In this document: in pieces, positions 1 to 7,993 of the stretch | How positions within the stretch are numbered: position 1 is the first letter of the stretch | How the letters are laid out: each line of letters begins with the position of its first letter | NCBI GenBank assembly: GCA_905221605.1 | Contig: CAJNDS010001377.1 | Location: forward strand, 1 to 20,859 | Direction: 5' to 3' | Length of the DNA: 20,859 nucleotides | Source of the DNA: Symbiodinium natans | Lineage: Eukaryota > Sar > Dinophyceae > Suessiales > Symbiodiniaceae | Notes under the pieces: model-generated | The model's database searches: none | What the model saw: only the letters and a program-made list of their open reading frames with translations | Told to the model about the DNA's origin: nothing | Translations under genes and position numbers: made by a program

Positions 1-1
1 A

Positions 2-470
2 CTTGAGATCTGCGAAAAGTTTTTGCCGGACCAGCTTTGCAATTCTTGTTCTTCTGTCCTGCAAATGTGTGTCTGTGTGTGTGTGTGTGTGTGCTTTTGG
101 TGGCTTTAGCGCCATGGAATTTGCAGCTGTGGGTTGCAGGAGCAGTTTTGAACCCATTTTTGGGGTCCCAATTTTGGGCCCATTTTGGGGTCATAATTTG
201 GGACCCAAGCATGTAAAACAATGAAAAGACCTCCTTTCTTTCTGCCAACAAGTAGGTCCAATTTTGGAAGCTTTTTTGGGCCCTGTTTTCGGGCCCCCCA
301 ATTTTAGGGAATTGCTGCTCCATTTTTGTCCACAGAGACAGCACGCCTGCAACGACAGCTGTCGTGTTGAGCTGAAGTAGAATCTCTTGTGGAGGTGGTC
401 TGTGTGTTCGCAGCCCGTGAATTGTTGTCCTTGTTGCTGCTGGTTGCGGCTGCAACAGTGGGTTTTTAAA
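2..470. repeat. S module, copy 1 (about 469 bp)
   Basis: First short tandem unit visible, starting at the anchor CTTGAGATCT. It contains a (TG)10 tract at 74-93, an inverted repeat GGGTCCCAA (163-171) / TTGGGACCC (198-206), two GGGCCC blocks separated by seven bases (278-283, 291-296), and the perfect 14-bp palindrome ACGACAGCTGTCGT (352-365). It has the short 'CTTTTGGTGG' variant after the TG tract, shared only with the S units at 17088 and 20672. No credible gene is seen; reading frames on either strand are products of the repeat. Confidence 0.9.
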
Positions 471-910
471 CTTGAGATCTGCGAAAAGTTTTTGCCGGAC
501 CAGCTTTGCAATTCTTGTTCTTCTGTCCTGCAAATGTGTCTGTGTGTGTGTGTGTGTGCTTTTGTGGTGGCTTTAGCGCCATGGAATTTGCAGCTGTGGG
601 TTGCAGGAGCAGTTTTGAACCCATTTTTGGGGTCCCAATTTTGGGCCCATTTTGGGGTCATAATTTGGGACCCAAGCATGTAAAACAATGAAAAGACCTC
701 CTTTCTTTCTGCCAACAAGTAGGTCCAATTTTGGAAGCTTTTTTGGGCCCTGTTTTCGGGCCCCCCAATTTTAGGGAATTGCTGCTCCATTTTTGTCCAC
801 AGAGACAGCACGCCTGCAACGACAGCTGTCGTGTTGAGCTGAAGTAGAATCTCTTGTGGAGGTGGTCTGTGTGTTCGCAGCCCGTGAATTGTTGTTGGTT
901 GCGGCTGCAA
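471..910. repeat. S module, copy 2
   Basis: Second tandem S unit, nearly identical to the one before it. It lacks a 12-base stretch near its right end (around 894), a deletion also seen in the unit ending at 6281 but not in those ending at 3636 or 18874. The 14-bp palindrome lies at 819-832. The right end runs into the L module at TGCAACTGTGGGG. No gene is seen. Confidence 0.9.
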
Positions 911-2714
911 CTGTGGGGGGCTGGAGGGGTGTAGTTAATTTTGCGGGCCAAATGGACCCCCTAAACTAGGACCCCCAGGCCCCCTTTCCTGGCACGACCT
1001 CGATGCTCAGATTCGGTTGCTGAAAAGCAAAAAGAGGTGCGTTCCAGTGGCTTTCAAACATCTTTGAAGATGATGAAAAAAGCAGCTTGAAACAATGGCC
1101 AAGGAATCCGGCAAATCTTCCAACGCTCCATCGTTTAGAAGTGCTTTGAACAATGGTCAGGAAGCGCGTCTTCTCCGTGAAAAGCTCCTCTTGACCTCCC
1201 AAGTCCGCGATTTGAAATTGCTTGAAACAAGCGTTTTTGAAAGCCTCTGACAGTGGCGTTTGGATAGAAATCAACTGCAGGACGAGACGAGTTCAACTGT
1301 ACTGCTGAGACGTGCATGTTGCGCGCGACGCCCAAACCGAACCGTTTTGAAAAGGCAAAGTGTCTTTCCACAATGTGAATAAGTGCGAGCGAAGCGAGCG
1401 AAACACCGGAGTACATCTGACATGTGTTTTGTTGTTAGAGCTTGTTTTTGATGGTTTTACATTTTGATCGTCTTACTTTTGTTGATTGTCAGGTTTTGCT
1501 TGTGCTGTTTTTTTTTCGACTCACTTTTTTTGACAAATAATTCCAGGTTCCTTTTTTCAAACCAACTGTTGCAACTTTCTGGCAAGCTCAAAAAACATCT
1601 GCAGAAATTTCTTGGGATCTCTCTGCAAATCTGAGACACTCCATGGTTCAAAGTCTATCAAAGTTCTTAAGACACCCGTTTTTGGTTTTTTTTGGAATTG
1701 AATCAATTCTCGCTTCTCTGTTCTCAGTCCAAATTCAACCTGAGCCTGGGAATCTAGGTTCCAACCTTAGTTTTAAACCCAGGTTCTAACGTAGGTTCGA
1801 AGTTAGGTTAATCCCAGAGTCTCTGGTCTCCAACAGAAATTAAGACGCCTCCAAAACTGATATTCATTCTTCAGGATGTTTTTGACAAGATCGCCATTTG
1901 GTGTAAGACACCCTCTGGTTCGTTTCTTTGAAGATGAGAGAGAAAACTTCTAAATTCCACCCCCCGAATCTTGTTTTTTTGGATCTTATTTTTGGATTTC
2001 ATTCTTCCAATTCAGAGAAGTGAGACTCTAGAGATGCCTCCGTCTCTTACCGTCCAAGCCTTTAAAGCCCTCTTCGTCCTCACCTTCGAAGTCTCCTTCG
2101 TCCTCACCCTTTGAAGGGTTAAGCTGGACTTTAAAAAAGGTGCAAGACACTCTTTGGTGTTGAGACGCCTCTTGGTTTAAAAAGTCAGGTGTCGCTTGGA
2201 TCTTTCTCTCTTCAGTCTTCTGGTCAATCTTGGTTGGCCCTCTTCCTTGGTCTTCCAAGTGTCCGGTCTTTCGGTCCTGGACTTCTTGGCTCTGTTGATT
2301 GTTGGTTGTTTTTTCGGGCTTTTTCTCCTGTCTGTTCTCTCTCTGCATTTGTTGTCTGTTTCATGTTTGTGTCCATGTTCCTCAGATGTTACTGCTCGGA
2401 TCTGTTCCAACAGATTCCGAAGTTGTTGTGCTTGGATTCAGTCCTTGAGCTCAGTCTGGTCGATTGGGCCCTGGTTTGTTTCTTGTCATTTGAGTTGAAT
2501 CGGTCTTGGTCCTCAATCGGCCTTGGGTCCATTATTGGTTTTTTTGGCATTTTGGCCTTCCTTTAATTCAACTCGGTTGGTGATTTGGTGTTGGTTCTCT
2601 CAATGCAGTCTCCAAAAGTCCGAAATGGAGCAAGTTTGGGGACCAGAATTGGGGGTGCCTGCAACCATGAATTTCTGGCAACGCACGTCTGGCCCCCCAA
2701 AGTGGGTTTTTAAA
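911..2714. repeat. L module, copy A (about 1.8 kb)
   Basis: Long module of the higher-order array, from CTGTGGGGGGCTGG to GTGGGTTTTTAAA. Recognisable parts in order are: a G/C-rich left end with GGACCCCC runs, the 51-codon ORF at 1095-1250, a GCGAGCGAA direct repeat near 1384, a T-rich stretch at 1430-1560, degenerate GGTTC-containing repeats at 1745-1815, and a pyrimidine-rich block at 2030-2560. It keeps a 6-base TTCTCT segment near 2208 that copies C and D have lost. No RNA gene is recognised. Confidence 0.9.
1095..1250 (+). CDS. Hypothetical 51-aa ORF in L module (copy A)
   Basis: Small open reading frame, product unknown. It begins MAKESGKSSN and ends at TGA 1248-1250. The ATG lies in a favourable eukaryotic context (A at -3, G at +4) and an in-frame TGA sits 21 bases upstream, so this ATG is the natural start. 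The predicted peptide is hydrophilic with a Leu/Lys/Glu-rich stretch (residues about 23-44) that could form a helix. Copy A differs from the other three copies by one synonymous change (GAA/GAG) and one Ala/Thr change. The L copies are so similar that retention of the frame is weak evidence. It may simply be chance. Confidence 0.25.
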   Translation: MAKESGKSSNAPSFRSALNNGQEARLLREKLLLTSQVRDLKLLETSVFESL

Positions 2715-3182
2715 CTTGAGATCTGCGAAAAGTTTTTGCCGGACCAGCTTTGCAATTCTTGTTCTTCTGTCCTGCAAATGTGTGTCTGTGTGTGTGTGTG
2801 TGTGCTTTTGTGGTGGCTTTAGCGCCATGGAATTTGCAGCTGTGGTTGCAGGAGCAGTTTTGAACCCATTTTTGGGGTCCCAATTTTGGGCCCATTTTGG
2901 GGTCATAATTTGGGACCCAAGCATGTAAAACAATGAAAAGACCTCCTTTCTTTCTGCCAACAAGTAGGTCCAATTTTGGAAGCTTTTTTGGGCCCTGTTT
3001 TCGGGCCCCCCAATTTTAGGGAATTGCTGCTCCATTTTTGTCCACAGAGACAGCACGCCTGCAACGACAGCTGTCGTGTTGAGCTGAAGTAGAATCTCTT
3101 GTGGAGGTGGTCTGTGTGTTCGCAGCCCGTGAATTGTTGTCCTTGTTGCTGCTGGTTGCGGCTGCAACAGTGGGTTTTTAAA
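2715..3182. repeat. S module, copy 3
   Basis: S unit of 468 bp directly after L copy A, entered through the shared GTGGGTTTTTAAA junction. It has the longer 'CTTTTGTGGTGG' variant after its TG tract and lacks one G in the GTGGGTTGCAGG segment near 2846. No gene is seen; the long minus-strand frame through here is rich in alternating Thr-His from the CA microsatellite. Confidence 0.9.
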
Positions 3183-3636
3183 CTTGAGATCTGCGAAAAG
3201 TTTTTGCCGGACCAGCTTTGCAATTCTTGTTCTTCTGTCCTGCAAATGTGTGTCTGTGTGTGTGTGTGTGTGTGCTTTTGTGGTGGCTTTAGCGCCATGG
3301 AATTTGCAGCTGTGGGTTGCAGGAGCAGTTTTGAACCCATTTTTGGGGTCCCAATTTTGGGCCCATTTTGGGGTCATAATTTGGGACCCAAGCATGTAAA
3401 ACAATGAAAAGACCTCCTCTCTTTCTGCCAACAAGTAGGTCCAATTTTGGAAGCTTTTTTGGGCCCTGTTTTCGGGCCCCCCAATTTTAGGGAATTGCTG
3501 CTCCATTTTTGTCCACAGACAGCACGCCTGCAACGACAGCTGTCGTGTTGAGCTGAAGTAGAATCTCTTGTGGAGGTGGTCTGTGTGTTCGCAGCCCGTG
3601 AATTGTTGTCCTTGTTGCTGCTGGTTGCGGCTGCAA
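3183..3636. repeat. S module, copy 4
   Basis: Second S unit of this block. It retains the CCTTGTTGCTGC segment near its right end and carries a 2-base AG deletion in the CCACAGAGACAG segment near 3519. It joins L copy B at CTGTGGGGGG. No gene is seen. Confidence 0.9.
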
Positions 3637-5440
3637 CTGTGGGGGGCTGGAGGGGTGTAGTTAATTTTGCGGGCCAAATGGACCCCCTAAACTAGGACCC
3701 CCAGGCCCCCTTTCCTGGCACGACCTCGATGCTCAGATTCGGTTGCTGAAAAGCAAAAAGAGGTGCGTTCCAGTGGCTTTCAAACATCTTTGAAGATGAT
3801 GAAGAAAGCAGCTTGAAACAATGGCCAAGGAGTCCGGCAAATCTTCCAACACTCCATCGTTTAGAAGTGCTTTGAACAATGGTCAGGAAGCGCGTCTTCT
3901 CCGTGAAAAGCTCCTCTTGACCTCCCAAGTCCGCGATTTGAAATTGCTTGAAACAAGCGTTTTTGAAAGCCTCTGACAGTGGCGTTTGGATAGAAATCAA
4001 CTGCAGGACGAGACGAGTTCAACTGTACTGCTGAGACGTGCATGTTGCGCGCGACGCCCAAACCGAACCGTTTTGAAAAGGCAAAGTGTCTTTCCACAAT
4101 GTGAATAAGTGCGAGCGAAGCGAGCGAAACACCGGAGTACATCTGACATGTGTTTTGTTGTTAGAGCTTGTTTTTGATGGTTTTACATTTTGATCGTCTT
4201 ACTTTTGTTGATTGTCAGGTTTTGCTTGTGCTGTTTTTTTTTTCGACTCACTTTTTTTGACAAATAATTCCAGGTTCCTTTTTTCAAACCAACTGTTGCA
4301 ACTTTCTGGCAAGCTCAAAAAACATCTGCAGAAATTTCTTGGGATCTCTCTGCAAATCTGAGACACTCCATGGTTCAAAGTCTATCAAAGTTCTTAAGAC
4401 ACCCGTTTTTGGTTTTTTTTGGAATTGAATCAATTCTCGCTTCTCTGTTCTCAGTCCAAATTCAACCTGAGCCTGGGAATCTAGGTTCCAACCTTAGTTT
4501 TAAACCCAGGTTCTAACGTAGGTTCGAAGTTAGGTTAATCCCAGAGTCTCTGGTCTCCAACAGAAATAAGACGCCTCCAAAACTGATATTCATTCTTCAG
4601 GATGTTTTTGACAAGATCGCCATTTGGTGTAAGACACCCTCTGGTTCGTTTCTTTGAAGATGAGAGAGAAAACTTCTAAATTCCACCCCCCGAATTTTGT
4701 TTTTTGGATCTTATTTTTGGATTTCATTCTTCCAATTCAGAGAAGTGAGACTCTAGAGATGCCTCCGTCTCTTACCGTCCAAGCCTTTAAAGCCCTCTTC
4801 GTCCTCACCTTCGAAGTCTCCTTCGTCCTCACCCTTTGAAGGGTTAAGCTGGACTTTAAAAAAGGTGCAAGACACTCTTTGGTGTTGAGACGCCTCTTGG
4901 TTTAAAAAGTCAGGTGTCGCTTGGATCTTTCTCTCTTCAGTCTTCTGGTCAATCTTTGGTTGGCCCTCTTCCTTGGTCTTCCAAGTGTCCGGTCTTTCGG
5001 TCCTGGACTTCTTGGCTCTGTTGATTGTTGGTTGTTTTTTCGGGCTTTTTCTCCTGTCTGTTCTCTCTCTGCATTTGTTGTCTGTTTCATGTTTGTGTCC
5101 ATGTTCCTCAGATGTTACTGCTCGGATCTGTTCCAACAGATTCCGAAGTTGTTGTGCTTGGATTCAGTCCTTGAGCTCAGTCTGGTCGATTGGGCCCTGG
5201 TTTGTTTCTTGTCATTTGAGTTGAATCGGTCTTGGTCCTCAATCGGCCTTGGGTCCATTATTGGTTTTTTTGGCATTTTGGCCTTCCTTTAATTCAACTC
5301 GGTTGGTGATTTGGTGTTGGTTCTCTCAATGCAGTCTCCAAAAGTCCGAAATGGAGCAAGTTTGGGGACCAGAATTGGGGGTGCCTGCAACCATGAATTT
5401 CTGGCAACGCACGTCTGGCCCCCCAAAGTGGGTTTTTAAA
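3637..5440. repeat. L module, copy B
   Basis: Second complete L module, 1,804 bp, the same length as copy A and differing from it by scattered substitutions and homopolymer indels. Examples are a longer T run near 4238 and one extra T near 4954. These indels shift the frames of most long ORFs in the module, which argues that those frames do not encode protein. Confidence 0.9.
3821..3976 (+). CDS. Hypothetical 51-aa ORF in L module (copy B)
   Basis: Second copy of the small MAKESGKSSN reading frame, same length and same ATG context as at 1095. It has Thr at residue 11 where copy A has Ala. Function is unknown, and it may be non-coding. Confidence 0.25.
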   Translation: MAKESGKSSNTPSFRSALNNGQEARLLREKLLLTSQVRDLKLLETSVFESL

Positions 5441-5507
5441 CTTGAGATCTGCGAAAAGTTTTTGCCGGACCAGCTTTGCAATTCTTGTTCTTCTGTCCTG
5501 CAAATGT

Positions 5508-5550
<43 letters not shown>

Positions 5551-5867
5551 TTTGTGGTGGCTTTAGCGCCATGGAATTTGCAGCTGTGGGTTGCAGGAGC
5601 AGTTTTGAACCCATTTTTGGGATCCCAATTTTGGGCCCATTTTGGGGTCATAATTTGGGACCCAAGCATGTAAAACAATGAAAAGACCTCCTTTCTTTCT
5701 GCCAACAAGTAGGTCCAATTTTGGAAGCTTTTTTGGGCCCTGTTTTCGGGCCCCCCAATTTTAGGGAATTGCTGCTCCATTTTTGTCCACAGAGACAGCA
5801 CGCCTGCAACGACAGCTGTCGTGTTGAGCTGAAGTAGAATCTCTTGTGGAGGTGGTCTGTGTGTTCG
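5441..5867. repeat. S module, copy 5, with expanded (TG)18
   Basis: S unit with the longest microsatellite in the window, an uninterrupted TG run of 36 bases at 5513-5548. Its right end is cut short after TGTGTTCGCAGC, where it fuses to the interior of the next S unit. No gene is seen. Confidence 0.9.
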
Positions 5868-6281
5868 CAGCTTTGCAATTCTTGTTCTTCTGTCCTGCAA
5901 ATGTGTGTCTGTGTGTGTGTGTGTGTGTGCTTTTGTGGTGGCTTTAACGCCATGGAATTTGCAGCTGTGGGTTGCAGGAGCAGTTTTGAACCCATTTTTG
6001 GGGTCCCAATTTTGGGCCCATTTTGGGGTCATAATTTGGGACCCAAGCATGTAAAACAATGAAAAGACCTCCTTTCTTTCTGCCAACAAGTAGGTCCAAT
6101 TTTGGAAGCTTTTTTGGGCCCTGTTTTCGGGCCCCCCAATTTTAGGGAATTGCTGCTCCATTTTTGTCCACAGAGACAGCACGCCTGCAACGACAGCTGT
6201 CGTGTTGAGCTGAAGTAGAATCTCTTGTGGAGGTGGTCTGTGTGTTCGCAGCCCGTGAATTGTTGTTGGTTGCGGCTGCAA
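5868..6281. repeat. S module, copy 6, left-truncated hybrid
   Basis: This unit starts inside S at CAGCTTTGCAATTC. About 90 bases, comprising the end of one S and the start of the next, are missing across a CAGC microhomology (5868-5871). The right end carries the same 12-base deletion as the unit ending at 910. It leads into L copy C. Confidence 0.88.
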
Positions 6282-6399
6282 CTGTGGGGGGCTGGAGGGG
6301 TGTAGTTAATTTTGCGGGCCAAATGGACCCCCTAAACTAGGACCCCCAGGCCCCCTTTCCTGGCACGACCTCGATGCTCAGATTCGGTTGCTGAAAAGC
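6282..6399. repeat. L module, copy C, left part (split by retrotransposon)
   Basis: First 118 bases of the third L module, colinear with 911-1028. It ends with the 5-base target site AAAGC and is interrupted by the LTR retrotransposon. The rest of the module resumes at 15402. Confidence 0.93.
6395..6399. repeat. Target site duplication, left (AAAGC)
   Basis: AAAGC immediately before the 5' LTR matches AAAGC immediately after the 3' LTR at 15402-15406. The empty site is visible in the other L copies (GCTGAAAAGCAAAAAGAGG), where AAAGC occurs once. A 5-bp duplication is normal for copia-type integrases. Confidence 0.95.
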
Positions 6400-6534
6400 T
6401 GTAAAGTTTTTCTACTACCTGGGAACCCCACCTACCAACCCAAAGGGTTGATGAGCATGTGTGGATTTGTGACTCATGTTTTACCGACAGCGCCTTTACC
6501 GGTTCAAGGAAAAAGAGCGACTTGAAGTTTAGCA
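6400..6534 (+). repeat. 5' LTR, 135 bp
   Basis: Starts TGTAAAGTTTTTCTAC and ends GAAGTTTAGCA. By eye it is identical over its whole length to 15267-15401. It is very short for an LTR. There is no obvious TATA box; a T5 run sits near its start, and T-rich boxes have been proposed as dinoflagellate promoter elements, but this is only suggestive. It contains a partial direct repeat of TTTACCG. Confidence 0.96.
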
Positions 6535-6546
6535 TGGTAGCGGAGC
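6535..6546 (+). promoter_or_regulatory. Primer-binding site, tRNA-iMet-like
   Basis: TGGTAGCGGAGC follows the LTR with no spacer. TGGTA is the complement of a tRNA 3' end (TACCA), and the sequence matches the usual initiator-Met primer site of copia elements at most positions. It marks where minus-strand DNA synthesis starts. Confidence 0.8.
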
Positions 6547-6571
6547 ACACTGTGCATCCGGGACCGAAGCC

Positions 6572-7855
6572 ATGCCTCGTGGCTGTGATGATGGTTTGGG
6601 TTGGAACCCTGATGCTGTGGAGCCAATGGAGCTCACAGAACCTACAGAGCCCATGGAACTCACAGAACCCATGGAGCCAATGGAACTCACAGAACCCATG
6701 GAGCCGATGGAACCCGCAGAGCCCATGGAAGAAGGGGAACAAGAAGAAGAAATGGAGCCACGAAGAAAGGAGATCAAGATTCACCGTGTTGGCATGGGAA
6801 AAGGCTACGGATCTTCAGCAAGCAGTGCAGCTGAAGGAAGTGGAAGTGCACCAAGCTATATGCCTCCAAAGCCGAAGAAGAAGCCCGAACGACCAGTGGT
6901 GGAAGGAAGAGATTACATTCCCTTGGAAGGAGGAGAACCAGACGGGCCAGTGGAGATCGGGAGTCCTAGTTCCTCTAGCCCCGAAACTACAATGGTGTAC
7001 CAAGAGGCACCACCTACACCAAGAAGGGAGCCGAGAACACTTTCGTCTGGGCACATCGCCTTGGAGCTGCAAGAGCAGCAAGTGTCTGCTGAGCAACGCA
7101 GGCGAAGGCAGCTGGAGAGACTCTCTGCACTCGCAGCAGAGACTGAAAGGATCCAACGGCGAGCAAGGGAGCGAGCCTTGCAGGAGCCAGTTCGGTTTCC
7201 AAAGTCAGGAGGGCCACCGCCACCACCAGCGGGCCCAGAACCAGAACAAGCTCCAGAGTGTCCACCGCCAGGACAAGAACGAGCTCCAGAGTGTCCACCT
7301 CCGGACCCAATGCCGTGTGGTACGAAACTTCCTCTTCACACGCTGGACGGGGAACCCAGCAACGCAGCAGTGGCGGAACACATCCGCCGGAATGAGGAAG
7401 AGTATGCTGCAAGACGTGCCGGTGCAATTCCTTCAGGAGACGAAGCAAGAGCCAGGGAATCCAAGGAATTTGCTCGTGGAGTTGCATACTTTCGGGCCAG
7501 GTACGGCCAGCGAAGCCAAAGCAGTGGAACAGCGAGTTCCAGCCGAGACACGGGGCCTGGGACCCTACAACCCAGGACGGGGCCTGGGACCCTACAACCC
7601 AGGATGGAAGATGCGAGAGCTGAACCAGGGAGCAGTTCCAGAGGACCACCTCCGAAGGAACGACCTGCTGGAAGCAAGGCGCCACCTCCAGAGCCAAAGG
7701 GACCACCACCGAAGCGAGTGGGAGCAACGCAAGCCACTACGCTCTACCCGAATTCTCCTTGGAGGAGAACAGAAAGGAGAAGAATGCGAGAAAGGGGCGA
7801 GGAGCCAAACCCTGGAAATGAGGAAGATGAATGGGGAGATTGGTCAGGACGATGA
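6572..7855 (+). CDS. N-terminal extension of retrotransposon polyprotein (ORF1), 427 codons
   Basis: Product unknown; no catalytic domain is recognised. Residues 17-60 are an acidic Glu/Pro/Met/Thr tract built from repeated EPMELTEP-like units. It is followed by a Lys-rich and Ser-rich linker, a charged Arg/Gln/Glu helix-prone segment (about 160-205), two Cys-containing proline repeats (APECPPP, about 227-244), a charged segment with AEHIRRNEEEYAARRAG (about 268-284), a 27-base tandem duplication encoding TGPGTLQPR (7550-7603), and a Pro/Arg-rich end. It is probably disordered. It shares its frame with Gag-Pol from 7994, and only one TGA (7853-7855) separates them, so it may be the N-terminus of one long polyprotein. 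The ATG is 38 bases after the LTR. A second frame is open across the same stretch but has less protein-like composition. Confidence 0.65.
   Translation: MPRGCDDGLGWNPDAVEPMELTEPTEPMELTEPMEPMELTEPMEPMEPAEPMEEGEQEEEMEPRRKEIKIHRVGMGKGYGSSASSAAEGSGSAPSYMPPKPKKKPERPVVEGRDYIPLEGGEPDGPVEIGSPSSSSPETTMVYQEAPPTPRREPRTLSSGHIALELQEQQVSAEQRRRRQLERLSALAAETERIQRRARERALQEPVRFPKSGGPPPPPAGPEPEQAPECPPPGQERAPECPPPDPMPCGTKLPLHTLDGEPSNAAVAEHIRRNEEEYAARRAGAIPSGDEARARESKEFARGVAYFRARYGQRSQSSGTASSSRDTGPGTLQPRTGPGTLQPRMEDARAEPGSSSRGPPPKERPAGSKAPPPEPKGPPPKRVGATQATTLYPNSPWRRTERRRMRERGEEPNPGNEEDEWGDWSGR
7550..7603 (+). repeat. 27-bp tandem duplication in ORF1
   Basis: Two exact 27-base units starting ACGGGGCCTGGGACCC. 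Being a multiple of three, the duplication keeps the frame and gives two TGPGTLQPR-type peptides. Confidence 0.9.
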
Positions 7856-7993
7856 GGTCGACTACCAGAAGGAGAAAGCAGAGATCGACTACCAGAAGGA
7901 GAAAGCAGAGATCGACTACCAGAGATCGACTACCAGGAGGAATCAAAATTCTATGGCCTATGTACAAACAAGAGCCTCTACTCCGACAAGACT
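7856..7993 (+). other. Minisatellite and frame-break linker between ORF1 and Gag-Pol
   Basis: Two 27-base units beginning TCGACTACCAGAAGGAG (7858-7884, 7885-7911) are followed by a 14-base partial unit (7912-7925) and a third start (7926). The ORF1/Gag frame stays open from 7856 to 7993, so the TGA at 7853 is its only stop. The +1 frame reads regular DYQKEKAEI repeats here, and the 14-base partial unit returns that reading to the Gag frame at EIDYQEES. Slippage in this repeat may therefore have disturbed the frame. ATG 7994 overlaps the stop of the other frame (ATGA). Confidence 0.7.

Noticed and set aside
178-215. Resemblance of CCCATTTTGGGGTC to the dinoflagellate spliced leader
   Set aside because: Only the CCATTTTGG core matches. 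The flanks and the donor site of a spliced-leader RNA gene are absent.
1068-1250. Possible C/D-box snoRNA (ATGATGA followed by CTGA)
   Set aside because: The first CTGA is about 175 bases away and there is no terminal stem; the spacing is too long.
1745-1830. Possible tRNA because of GGTTCGAA-like sequence
   Set aside because: No acceptor or anticodon stems can be drawn; these are degenerate GGTTC repeats.
2189-2566. Hydrophobic about 123-aa plus-strand ORF in each L module (also 4921-5292, 16568-16939, 20152-20523)
   Set aside because: The T-rich strand gives Phe/Leu/Val-rich translations. The starts differ between copies because of indels, and the copies are too similar for conservation to mean anything.
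2568-3677. 369-codon minus-strand ORF across two S units, and similar frames at 191-910, 5436-6281 and 17547-18083
   Set aside because: They translate the (CA)n tract as Thr-His runs and wander across S boundaries. The S period (about 469) is not a multiple of three, so the same sequence is read in different frames in successive units. Not coding.
4753-5136. Charged minus-strand ORF in L (also near 2028-2410, 16407-16783, 19991-20367)
   Set aside because: One-base and six-base indels between copies change its frame and length, as expected for non-coding DNA.
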